This document shows positions 18,217 through 25,245 of a stretch of 64,000 nucleotides of DNA, piece after piece. The position numbers and the translations under genes were made by a program. The notes below the pieces were generated by a model. It saw only the letters and a program-made list of their open reading frames with translations, did no database searches and was not told the DNA's origin. The stretch is from Dyadobacter psychrophilus (GTDB lineage: Bacteria > Bacteroidota > Bacteroidia > Cytophagales > Spirosomataceae), in NCBI RefSeq assembly GCF_900167945.1, contig NZ_FUZA01000004.1, forward strand, positions 1-64,000, written 5' to 3'. Each line of letters begins with the position of its first letter. Position 1 is the first letter of the stretch.

Positions 18217-18819
18217 TTAGGACATTTCAAACATCTTCTGTAAAGCCTGCCATAATTTTTTCTTGAGATTTCTGTCGGCTTCGATTGTTGCCAGGGAGTC
18301 GGTGAGAAGGAACCAGACGCCGTCCACCAATTTGGGTGTGTAAGGCATCAGTAACAGGTCCAGATGCAACTTGATAAGCGGAACACCGAAGGTGATGAAG
18401 AAATTGGTTTTCTTTTCTGACAAAACTTTTCGCGCGTCGGGACCTTTCAGAAAACTGTAATTCAATACATCCGCTTTTTCCACAGAATGTCCAACCGCTT
18501 TTAGAATGTTGTCCAGGAACAATGATTCAGATTCAGCCATTTCCTTTTGTTTTGGCGCATCGATAAGGATTAAAACACGATGCAGCAGTGCAGGAAAGTC
18601 CGCAACGGGTAAAGCGGGCGCTGGCGTCAGAACGGGCTTGATGACAGGTGTTGCAGGAATTGCTTTCGCAGCGACCTGAGGCAATTCCGGCGTTGCGGGC
18701 GCAGATTGAGGTTCTCCTACCATGGGTGTTTCCACAACGTCCGGCGCAACAATTCCTCCAACCCGGAACAATGTTTCGTTTTGATATAAGATCTGGAAAA
18801 GCGCCGACGATGAAGACAT
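18217..18819 (-). CDS. uncharacterised Pro/Ala-linker plus alpha/beta domain protein (200 aa)
   Basis: The N-terminus (MSSSSALFQILYQNETLFRV) is followed by a Pro/Ala/Val-rich linker (30-72). A compact domain (78-200) has strand-like RVLILIDAP, helix ESLFLDNILKAVG, strand TNFFITFGVP and a C-terminal LKKKLWQALQKMFE. The pattern resembles the uracil-glycosylase-like/HolD-type folds seen in some Bacteroidota proteins, but that is a fold-level guess from memory. There is no signal or TM segment. It starts 20 bases after the nuclease stop and is probably in the same transcript as the coiled-coil membrane proteins. Confidence 0.65.
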   Translation of the reverse strand: MSSSSALFQILYQNETLFRVGGIVAPDVVETPMVGEPQSAPATPELPQVAAKAIPATPVIKPVLTPAPALPVADFPALLHRVLILIDAPKQKEMAESESLFLDNILKAVGHSVEKADVLNYSFLKGPDARKVLSEKKTNFFITFGVPLIKLHLDLLLMPYTPKLVDGVWFLLTDSLATIEADRNLKKKLWQALQKMFEMS

Positions 18820-18839
18820 TTGCGTATTTTAAACCTTAA

Positions 18840-19403
18840 TTATAGTTGACCAAAAAAAGTAGATGACTGGCTCCAGATACCCAGTTTTTGCTTCTTAGCC
18901 TGGACTTCAAGATTGGAATATTCCTGGCTTTTTGAATATTTTTTGAAATGTACAGCCAGCCCTGCTTTCACCAACTCTTTATTTAAAATGCGGCCGTTAG
19001 GAAGGACAATTTCACCCAGTAACCTGCCATATTTATCAAAATTTCCGGCGTGCCGTATCTGAACCGTTTTCCGGAAACATTGCTGACTTGTATATTGCTT
19101 GGCAACTTTGTAATAAGGTCGGCCGCGTTCGGGGCAATTTACATGCAAAAGCCTGATCCTGATCGGTTTCCCTGTTCTTTGTCCCGCTTTCTTGCCCGAA
19201 AACAGAAATTTAAGCTCAATGGTGTCACCATCCTGAATCCCGATAACTTCTGCCTTTAACGGGTTTGGTAAATCGTAATGTTGTTGGATACTGCCATTTT
19301 GAAGGCGAACAGCATGATCATTATTAAAAGATGAAAGCGCAAATATCGCTGTCAGCGCAATCAGGAAATTGAATTTTACTTTACTCACTATTACTCTACT
19401 CAC
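18840..19403 (-). CDS. secreted staphylococcal-type thermonuclease (SNase)
   Basis: The 187-residue SNase-domain protein has a signal-like N-terminus (FNFLIALTAIFALSS). Catalytic-site elements are present: IGIQDGDTIELKF, IRIRLLHVNCPERGRPYY with Arg and Glu, and the second Arg in FDKYGRLLGEI. It would cleave DNA or RNA with calcium outside the cytoplasm. The start is a GTG (19403) with a second in-frame GTG five codons later; an imperfect duplication of about 15 bases covers the pair. It begins only 5 bases after the cytochrome c stop and ends 20 bases before the 200-residue gene, so it links the sulfite operon to the uncharacterised genes. Confidence 0.85.
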   Translation of the reverse strand: MSRVIVSKVKFNFLIALTAIFALSSFNNDHAVRLQNGSIQQHYDLPNPLKAEVIGIQDGDTIELKFLFSGKKAGQRTGKPIRIRLLHVNCPERGRPYYKVAKQYTSQQCFRKTVQIRHAGNFDKYGRLLGEIVLPNGRILNKELVKAGLAVHFKKYSKSQEYSNLEVQAKKQKLGIWSQSSTFFGQL

Positions 19404-19408
19404 TTTTA

Positions 19409-19828
19409 CTATTCTTCAAGCTTGTACCACTTAATGTCATTGAGGGGCTTCCTGCGGGCGGCTGTCACCGTAGGAGCGTAATGTTTTTCCAGGTAATCGA
19501 GCACCTGCTTCTCGGTTTCGCCCAAGTCCCATAAATTATGATTAGCCTGCATCCAGCGAATCTTTTGCTTCCAGCCATCTCTTGTGAACCGGTTGGCAAT
19601 AATTAGTTTGGACGAATGGCAGCTTGTACACTGCGCTTTCACCATATACAGGTTCGGGTCGGTCACCAATCCGGTTTCTTTATCAGTTTTGGTGGTATCC
19701 AGAGGCATGCTAACCCATCCTGCATTGTTCCCAACACCCGTTTCAGAACGAAAAGCAGTTGAGACCAATCCTGCAAAAAGGAGCAGGCAGAGCAGCAAAC
19801 AGAAGTTTTTATTTTTTATCAATTGCAT
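19409..19828 (-). CDS. mono-haem cytochrome c, likely electron acceptor of sulfite dehydrogenase
   Basis: The 139-residue protein has an N-terminal signal (LLLCLLLFAGLVSTA) and one haem c site, C67-T-S-C70-H71. The later KIRWMQANHNLWDLGETEKQVLDYLEKHYAP fits a SorB-type cytochrome c fold. It follows the molybdenum subunit by 20 bases, the arrangement of periplasmic sulfite:cytochrome c oxidoreductase (SorAB). It would take electrons from sulfite oxidation to the respiratory chain. Confidence 0.8.
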   Translation of the reverse strand: MQLIKNKNFCLLLCLLLFAGLVSTAFRSETGVGNNAGWVSMPLDTTKTDKETGLVTDPNLYMVKAQCTSCHSSKLIIANRFTRDGWKQKIRWMQANHNLWDLGETEKQVLDYLEKHYAPTVTAARRKPLNDIKWYKLEE

Positions 19829-19848
19829 CGAAGAATTTTTCTCAGTCC

Positions 19849-21081
19849 TTAACCCACTTTAACCGCGATCCGCTCGCAAGCATTGTTCAGATAACCCCCC
19901 GGATTCCAGGCTGGGATAACCATTGGCTGTGCATTTCCTTTATCGTCGGTTGCTTTCGCCCACACTTCGTAATAACCTTTTGAAGGAAATTTCACTTTTG
20001 CACTCCAATGTTGCCACGCCAATCTGTTCGCAGGGGCTTCCAGTTTGCAATCTTTCCATGTTGCGCCGAAATCAATCGAAACCTCCATTTTCTTAATAGC
20101 TCGATCGCCTGCCCATGCATGGCCACGTAAGGCCAGCTCAGCATCAGAAGCGATCATAGCACCCGATTTCGGAAATGTAATGAGTGATTTCACAGGCATT
20201 GACTCAATGATCTTAAAATACTCATCCGTCTGCGGCACATCTTCGCCGGGCGAAACGGGGCTTTTGGGCACTTTATAGCTGTGGCCTTCCATTTTGGCGC
20301 CATCGTGCACTTTATTACGAACTGAAATCCGGCTGAGCCACTTGCCCGAAACAGACGCCGGCCAGCCGCCAATAACCAGTCTCAAAGGATAACCATGAAA
20401 TTCAGGAATGTCCTTACCGTTCAACTGCCACGCAATAATGGTTTCATCTTCCAGGGCTTTGGACATCGGCACACCGCGCGAAATAGCTTCTTTCTTAGGG
20501 TCTTTGCTCAAATGCTGATCTTTCCCGTGGTAACCAATGTAAACGGCATCTCCTTTGATGCCTACATCGGCGAGCACATCTTTCAAGCGAACGCCTGTCC
20601 ATTCTGCGCAATGTACAGCGCCTTGGCCCCACTGATTTCCCGATGCCTGCGGTTGAAAACCGGAACGACCGTTACCGCCACATTCAAGCACCAATTGATA
20701 AGTGTAAGGCTTGAATTTCTTTTTTAATTCTGCCAGCGTATAGGTTTTCGGCGCTTTCACCGACTCACCGTCGATGGTGAGTGTCCAGGAAGCAACATCG
20801 ATCGTTTCCGGGATAAGTCCGTTGTTTCTGATGAACATTTTGTCAACAGGCGTAATTCGGTCGTCGAGCAGATGAACAGGTGATTCTACATTCCAGGGCT
20901 TATCTCCCTGCACGATCATTTCCAGGTTTTTGCCTTTCAATGCGTCCTTTTCATCAAATAGAAGCGGGACATAGCCTTTGGGCATTTTGCTGGCAAAAAC
21001 AATGTTCGTGCCCATTGCCGCAGCGAGTGCAACCATGCTGCTTTGCTTTAAAAAGTCACGTCTGTCAAATGCAGAATTCAT
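19849..21081 (-). CDS. Tat-exported molybdenum sulfite dehydrogenase (sulfite oxidase family, SorA/SoxC-like)
   Basis: The 410-residue protein starts with a twin-arginine signal (RRDFLKQSSM), so it is folded in the cytoplasm and exported to the periplasm. The sulfite oxidase fold is evident: VLECGGNGRSGF carries the Mo-coordinating cysteine (C134), followed by AVHCAEWTGVRLKDVL, EFHGYPLRLVIGGWPASVSGKWLSRI, and a C-terminal Mo-co dimerisation domain (ALRGHAWAGDRAIKKMEVSID). It oxidises sulfite to sulfate, passing electrons to the adjacent cytochrome. The 232 bases upstream contain the ferritin operon terminator and presumably its promoter. Confidence 0.9.
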   Translation of the reverse strand: MNSAFDRRDFLKQSSMVALAAAMGTNIVFASKMPKGYVPLLFDEKDALKGKNLEMIVQGDKPWNVESPVHLLDDRITPVDKMFIRNNGLIPETIDVASWTLTIDGESVKAPKTYTLAELKKKFKPYTYQLVLECGGNGRSGFQPQASGNQWGQGAVHCAEWTGVRLKDVLADVGIKGDAVYIGYHGKDQHLSKDPKKEAISRGVPMSKALEDETIIAWQLNGKDIPEFHGYPLRLVIGGWPASVSGKWLSRISVRNKVHDGAKMEGHSYKVPKSPVSPGEDVPQTDEYFKIIESMPVKSLITFPKSGAMIASDAELALRGHAWAGDRAIKKMEVSIDFGATWKDCKLEAPANRLAWQHWSAKVKFPSKGYYEVWAKATDDKGNAQPMVIPAWNPGGYLNNACERIAVKVG

Positions 21082-21183
21082 TACGAGGTTCAGAAATAGT
21101 TCAAAATATCAACGGTCGAATTTACGTAAACCATATTATTATAGCACCCGATCCTGCCGATTTAAGGGATATTTAATAAAAAA

Positions 21184-21208
21184 AGAGGCTGTCCTAAGGA
21201 CAACCTCT
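21184..21208 (-). terminator. terminator of the ferritin-like operon
   Basis: AGAGG.TGTCC (21184-21194) pairs with GGACA.CCTCT (21198-21208) with one C/A mismatch. The A run at 21177-21184 gives a U run on the minus transcript. Confidence 0.75.
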
Positions 21209-21313
21209 CGTTTCAGGATAATAGTGTGTACTGACATTTAGAACATTACTCACTTAAACTAAGTGTATGTATACGTTCAACAGGGAGAATCTACATTATG
21301 CTTTGCAAACTGA

Positions 21314-22105
21314 CTATGCTTTGATAAACGGACCCGCAATGGCAAGCACTGCTGCTTTTGTTAAAGGTTCATCAAATGCTTCTGTAACAGCGGCATCCGA
21401 TTTCGACGCAAGACCTTTCAGGTTTACGCCGCCTTGTGTCATATTGTCTTCACCGGCATAAATCGCCGCAACAGCGCCTTCTTTTCCTGTAATCCAGCCT
21501 TTCATGGCAGGATTTGCCGTTACCGTTGCTGCAAGTCTGCGAACGACAGCAGCGTGGCGTGCTTCCACAGAGTGAACCTGGAGCGCGTATTCAAGAATCT
21601 GCGGATCAGCTTTCAGTGCAGTGGCTTGTCCTTTGTAAGCACGAACACCCGTGTCTTCCAGTGCGCTCGAAACCGTTACGAATGTTTTATAATTGGTAAA
21701 AACATCACCGAAAGCGCCACCATATTTAAAATCAAATGTTGGTTTTTTAATCGCGTTAGCGCCCAAAGCTTTCACAAGGAATGCTACGTGTTGCGTTTCG
21801 TGTTTGCCAATTTGTGTGAAGATCGCTTTATCCGAAGCCGGGATCAAGTTGGCAGCTGCATTTCCGGCTTTGTAAAACTCGTCTTCCAGATATTCCAGCG
21901 TAAGTGCGTAGTTCAACACATCAACTGCTGCGGCAGACTGTGCAAATGCTTTGTTCACGATTGAGGCGAACACAGTAGGAACTGCAACTGTTGCCAGTTT
22001 ACTGCCAATTTTGCTCATGAAATGACGACGCGTAGCAAATTCCAGGCGGCCCGCTGCATCTCCGTCAATTCTTTGAAAATCATCTATAATTTTGAAAATA
22101 TCCAT
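21314..22105 (-). CDS. Tat-exported ferritin-like (Ferritin_2, desiccation-type) protein 1
   Basis: The 263-residue protein has a leader ending in a twin-arginine motif (ATRRHFMSKIG) and an AFAQSA cleavage-like site. It continues into a four-helix ferritin-like domain: VLNYALTLEYLEDEFYKAG carries the first Glu ligands and EHTQ-like GKHETQHVAFLVKALG the second pair. LQVHSVEARHAAVVRRL carries the matching C-terminal set. These PF13668-type proteins are periplasmic in Bacteroidota; metal oxidation or storage is inferred. It follows its paralogue by 27 bases. Confidence 0.85.
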   Translation of the reverse strand: MDIFKIIDDFQRIDGDAAGRLEFATRRHFMSKIGSKLATVAVPTVFASIVNKAFAQSAAAVDVLNYALTLEYLEDEFYKAGNAAANLIPASDKAIFTQIGKHETQHVAFLVKALGANAIKKPTFDFKYGGAFGDVFTNYKTFVTVSSALEDTGVRAYKGQATALKADPQILEYALQVHSVEARHAAVVRRLAATVTANPAMKGWITGKEGAVAAIYAGEDNMTQGGVNLKGLASKSDAAVTEAFDEPLTKAAVLAIAGPFIKA

Positions 22106-22132
22106 TGTTTCTGAATCAAATTAATGTTTAAA

Positions 22133-22858
22133 TTATTTACCTACGTTAGCACCTGTGATCGTGTCCTTTACGTAACCTTTAACGGCAGCAAGGATATCAG
22201 CGGGGGCAACGGCTTTGTCAAATCCGTCACCATTGATGATATCATCACCTGCAAAGTCAACAGATTTAGGATTGATCAGATCACGGATAACCGCAGCATG
22301 ACGCGCTTCAACGGAAACGATCTTTCCGGCAAGCACCAAATAACCATCGTCTTTGATCAGCTTTCCTGCACCATTGTATGCAGCAACACCCGTATCTTCA
22401 AAAAGCTTGGCAGCACCTAAAACTGCATCACGTTTTGTAAAGTCGATGGCTGCGAAGTTTGGTGTAAGCCCTTTGATGGCTTTGTCACCCAATGCAGCTT
22501 TGAAGAAGTCGCGGTGAATAATTTCGTGGTCGCGGATATCAGTAAGGATTGTTTTTTCCGCATCAGTCATTCCTGAATAAGGTGTAGCAATGACCTGTGT
22601 ATAGAATGCCGCTTCTAATTGTTCCAGTGCGTATGCATAGTTCAATACACCTACATCTCCTGAGCCAAGCTCCACAGCATCGCCTGTTCCGGGAATCATC
22701 GGATCCGGATCGTCATCATTACATGCAGCGGCAATTACAATGGTCCCCAGAGATGTGGCCAATCCGGCAGAACGCAAAAATAAACGTCGGTTTAATACTG
22801 ACGAGATTTCTCCCTCTTCCTTTCCGGAGTTGTTTTTTGATTTCATTAGTCTGTTCAT
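22133..22858 (-). CDS. Tat-type lipoprotein, ferritin-like (Ferritin_2) protein 2
   Basis: The 241-residue paralogue of the downstream gene has a twin-arginine motif (NRRLFLRSAG) followed by a lipobox-like IVIAAAC, suggesting a Tat-exported lipoprotein. The ferritin-like helices are LNYAYALEQLEAAFYTQV, DHEIIHRDFFKAALG and VSVEARHAAVIRDL. ATG starts exist at 22858 and 22846. It heads the two-gene operon transcribed away from the PepSY-like gene, and a candidate promoter lies at 23150-23178. Confidence 0.85.
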   Translation of the reverse strand: MNRLMKSKNNSGKEEGEISSVLNRRLFLRSAGLATSLGTIVIAAACNDDDPDPMIPGTGDAVELGSGDVGVLNYAYALEQLEAAFYTQVIATPYSGMTDAEKTILTDIRDHEIIHRDFFKAALGDKAIKGLTPNFAAIDFTKRDAVLGAAKLFEDTGVAAYNGAGKLIKDDGYLVLAGKIVSVEARHAAVIRDLINPKSVDFAGDDIINGDGFDKAVAPADILAAVKGYVKDTITGANVGK

Positions 22859-23108
22859 AGCAATAAAAGGTTTCTTGACTTTTCCTTTCGGTTATCGAAA
22901 AGATTTTACAGACCTACGACCTCTTATTTACTTTAGATCAATGAACAGAAAAAAGGATCTTATTTCTGGAACGGGCCAGAAAAGCAAAAAGAGCCTATTA
23001 CTAGACTCCTGATGCTTTCAGACTAAACCGATATTTGAAAAAATAACGCTGAGTAAATATATTTTTGCAGGAAATGATTCTTGGGTAAAACAATTTTTAA
23101 TGCACAAC

Positions 23109-23128
23109 TTGTAGTTGTAATACTACAA
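23109..23128. promoter_or_regulatory. palindromic site, possible operator
   Basis: TTGTAGT at 23109-23115 and ACTACAA at 23122-23128 form a perfect 7-base inverted repeat with a 6-base centre. If the minus-strand promoter is real, the site lies about 15-35 bases into the 5' UTR of the ferritin operon. The binding protein is unknown. Confidence 0.45.
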
Positions 23129-23149
23129 TTATTGTTTAATATTACTACG

Positions 23150-23178
23150 CAAATATAAGTTAATATGTTGTTTTTCAA
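23150..23178 (-). promoter_or_regulatory. candidate Bacteroidota promoter for the ferritin-like operon
   Basis: On the minus strand TTG (23178-23176), 18 bases and TATATTTG (23157-23150) match the -33/-7 consensus (TTTG, TAnnTTTG). It would give a 5' UTR of nearly 290 bases. Confidence 0.4.
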
Positions 23179-23335
23179 GAAATTTTGCACGAAAAAATTT
23201 GGATTTTTTTTAAGAATCTATTCTAGCTGATTGCAGGGCATATTCTCGGTCGTAAAGCATTGTACGGTTGACGTTTAATGCTACAACTTGTTGAAACATT
23301 GTGCATGCAGAATCATAATGAAGGGTCTTAGAAGA

Positions 23336-23366
23336 TTTGTTAATATCTGATTATCAACTTAATTTG
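23336..23366 (+). promoter_or_regulatory. candidate Bacteroidota promoter for the PepSY/BLIP-like gene
   Basis: TTTG at 23336-23339, 19 bases, then TTAATTTG at 23359-23366 (one mismatch to TAnnTTTG). It lies 70 bases before the ATG. Confidence 0.4.
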
Positions 23367-23435
23367 TATAGCCCTTACAGTGGCATTATATTATTTCTTG
23401 CTATTTCAACGAGTTACCTTACACGATCAAACGAT

Positions 23436-23741
23436 ATGAAGAAACTAATACTGTCTGCCCTGTTTCTGAGCTTTTTAAGCGCAACAGAAATGCAGGCAAA
23501 TACGACAAAAGCGGGAACCGGCTCATGGATCGGATCACAGGACAAGGTGGCCGTAAGGCCGGATGATTTGCCGGAAGCCGTTAAAAACACGCTGTCCGGA
23601 GATGCTTACGCAGGCTGGCAGGTTACCAGCGCTTTTTTGGTCACGAAGGAGGACAATTCTCAATATTTTGAGATAAATGCAAAAAAGGGAGAAGAGTCTA
23701 CGGTTATTAATTTGGATAAATACGGAAAGAAAGTTGATTAA
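23436..23741 (+). CDS. secreted PepSY/BLIP-like (DUF2874-type) small protein
   Basis: The precursor is 101 residues from the ATG at 23436, with a signal peptide (MKKLILSALFLSFLSATEMQA). One domain follows: RPDDLPEAVKNTLSGDAYAGWQVTSAFLV, then a beta hairpin (YFEINAKKGEESTVINLDKYGK). The pattern of LP-x-AV followed by a Trp-containing strand and a final L-x-x-x-GK fits Bacteroidota PepSY-like periplasmic proteins. An in-frame upstream start at 23337 would bury the signal peptide and is rejected. The function is unknown. Confidence 0.75.
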   Translation: MKKLILSALFLSFLSATEMQANTTKAGTGSWIGSQDKVAVRPDDLPEAVKNTLSGDAYAGWQVTSAFLVTKEDNSQYFEINAKKGEESTVINLDKYGKKVD

Positions 23742-23774
23742 AGCGTTTCTGGATATATTTGTTGGCTCTAAATG

Positions 23775-23803
23775 AAAAGCCGGAGAATTCTCCGGCTTTT
23801 TGG
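23775..23803. terminator. perfect palindromic terminator
   Basis: AAAAGCCGGAGAA at 23775-23787 is the exact inverse of 23788-23800 and is followed by Ts. It separates the PepSY-like gene from the response regulator gene. Confidence 0.8.
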
Positions 23804-23874
23804 CGTTTGTTTTTATAATTTTACATTTCCCCTGCTCGTTACTTAGTAATTTATTTTTGATAATTAAAAAATCC

Positions 23875-25245
23875 ATGGCTCACCTGCTCCTCGTTGAAGA
23901 CGATACAACATTCTCAAAGCTGCTAAGTAATTTTCTTGGTAAGCATGGCCATCAGGTTAAAGTTTGTTCCAATATCAAAGAAGCAAGGGAAGCACTGAAA
24001 AGTAGTGATTCCAACGAACCGTTTGAAGTGTTAATGCTGGATTATCGTCTTCCCGACGGCAATTCAGTTGATTTTCTGAAAGCGCTGAGAAGTGAAGGAA
24101 ACCGTACTGCCGCGTTTATCATGACGAGTTTCCACGACGTCCGTACGGCTGTTACAGCCATGCAGATCGGTGCTTTCGATTACATAACCAAGCCCGTTAA
24201 TCCGGAAGAACTGCTTATGGTATTACGAGAAGCACTTAATAAAGCCGAATCTGCCGATACAAAAGCGGCCCCCAAAACCAGAACCAGTGCGAAGGCTGAC
24301 AAGCAGTCGCTGGAATTTATCGAGGGGAAAAGCAAGATTTCAAAACAGCTTTACGAATATGTCCGGCTGGTGTCGCCCACGGATATGTCCGTGATCATCC
24401 AGGGAGAAAGCGGCACAGGGAAGGAGCACGTTGCGAAATCCATCCATAAAATGAGCAAACGTAGTAACGGCCCGTTTGTCGCTATTGACTGTGGTTCTTT
24501 ATCAAAAGAACTGGCAGCCAGCGAACTGTTTGGTCATAAAAAAGGTGCGTTTACAGGTGCATTGCAGGATAAGATCGGCCAGTTTGAGGCGGCCGATGGC
24601 GGCACATTGTTCCTGGACGAGATCGGTAACCTGGGTTATGATGTTCAGATCAAGCTTTTGCGCGCTTTGCAAGAGCGTATTATTGTGCCGATAGGTGCAA
24701 CCCAGCAAATAAAGGTGGACGTTAGGCTTATAGCGGCAACCAATGAGGATTTAATGGTCAATGCTGCCAATGGTGATTTTCGCGATGACCTTTATCACAG
24801 ATTGAATGAATTTAAAATCGAAGTGCCGCCGCTCAGAAAACGAGGTGAGGATTTGGGCATATTTATTCAACATTTTGTAGAAAAAGCGAACGAAGAACTA
24901 GGCCGGAACGTGCGGGAATTGTCCAAAGAAGTGATGGATGTTTTTCATAAATACGACTGGCCGGGAAACTTGCGCGAGTTGAACAATGTGATCAAACGCC
25001 TTGTATTGTTGTCAAAAGAAGAAGTGGCAACATTGAATGCACTGCCTGCTGAAATGATCACAGCCATGGAGGACCAGCAGAAACCCGCTGGTTCGGATCT
25101 GAAAGCTCTGCAGGAAACGCACGAGAAGGAAATGATCGAGAAAGTTTTGCAGGAAGTACGTTACAATAAGAGCAAGGCTGCAAAACTCTTAAACATTGAC
25201 AGGAAAACACTTTACTACAAGATAGAAAAGTATCATATAGAGTAA
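23875..25245 (+). CDS. NtrC-family sigma-54-dependent response regulator
   Basis: The 456-residue regulator has a receiver domain (about 1-120) with phospho-acceptor D56 in LMLDYRLPDG. The AAA+ sigma-54 interaction domain carries Walker A GESGTGKE, the sigma-54-contacting GAFTGA loop (KKGAFTGALQ), and GGTLFLDEIGNL. The C-terminal Fis-type helix-turn-helix is NKSKAAKLLNIDRKTLYYKI. It activates sigma-54 promoters when phosphorylated. The ATG at 23875 gives MAHLLLVEDD, the usual receiver start. Its 3' end overlaps the convergent hybrid kinase gene by 13 bases, and that kinase is a natural but unproven partner. Confidence 0.92.
   Translation: MAHLLLVEDDTTFSKLLSNFLGKHGHQVKVCSNIKEAREALKSSDSNEPFEVLMLDYRLPDGNSVDFLKALRSEGNRTAAFIMTSFHDVRTAVTAMQIGAFDYITKPVNPEELLMVLREALNKAESADTKAAPKTRTSAKADKQSLEFIEGKSKISKQLYEYVRLVSPTDMSVIIQGESGTGKEHVAKSIHKMSKRSNGPFVAIDCGSLSKELAASELFGHKKGAFTGALQDKIGQFEAADGGTLFLDEIGNLGYDVQIKLLRALQERIIVPIGATQQIKVDVRLIAATNEDLMVNAANGDFRDDLYHRLNEFKIEVPPLRKRGEDLGIFIQHFVEKANEELGRNVRELSKEVMDVFHKYDWPGNLRELNNVIKRLVLLSKEEVATLNALPAEMITAMEDQQKPAGSDLKALQETHEKEMIEKVLQEVRYNKSKAAKLLNIDRKTLYYKIEKYHIE

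Larger units (their letters stand above)
22859..23435. other. 577-base divergent intergenic regulatory region
   Basis: No gene is credible here. The AT-rich stretch holds a 20-base inverted repeat (23109-23128) and a minus-strand promoter candidate at 23150-23178. Plus-strand promoter candidates lie at 23336-23366 and 23035-23067 (TTTG, 21 bases, TATTTTTG). A CTACAACTTGTTG sequence at 23281 resembles half of the inverted repeat. Confidence 0.55.
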
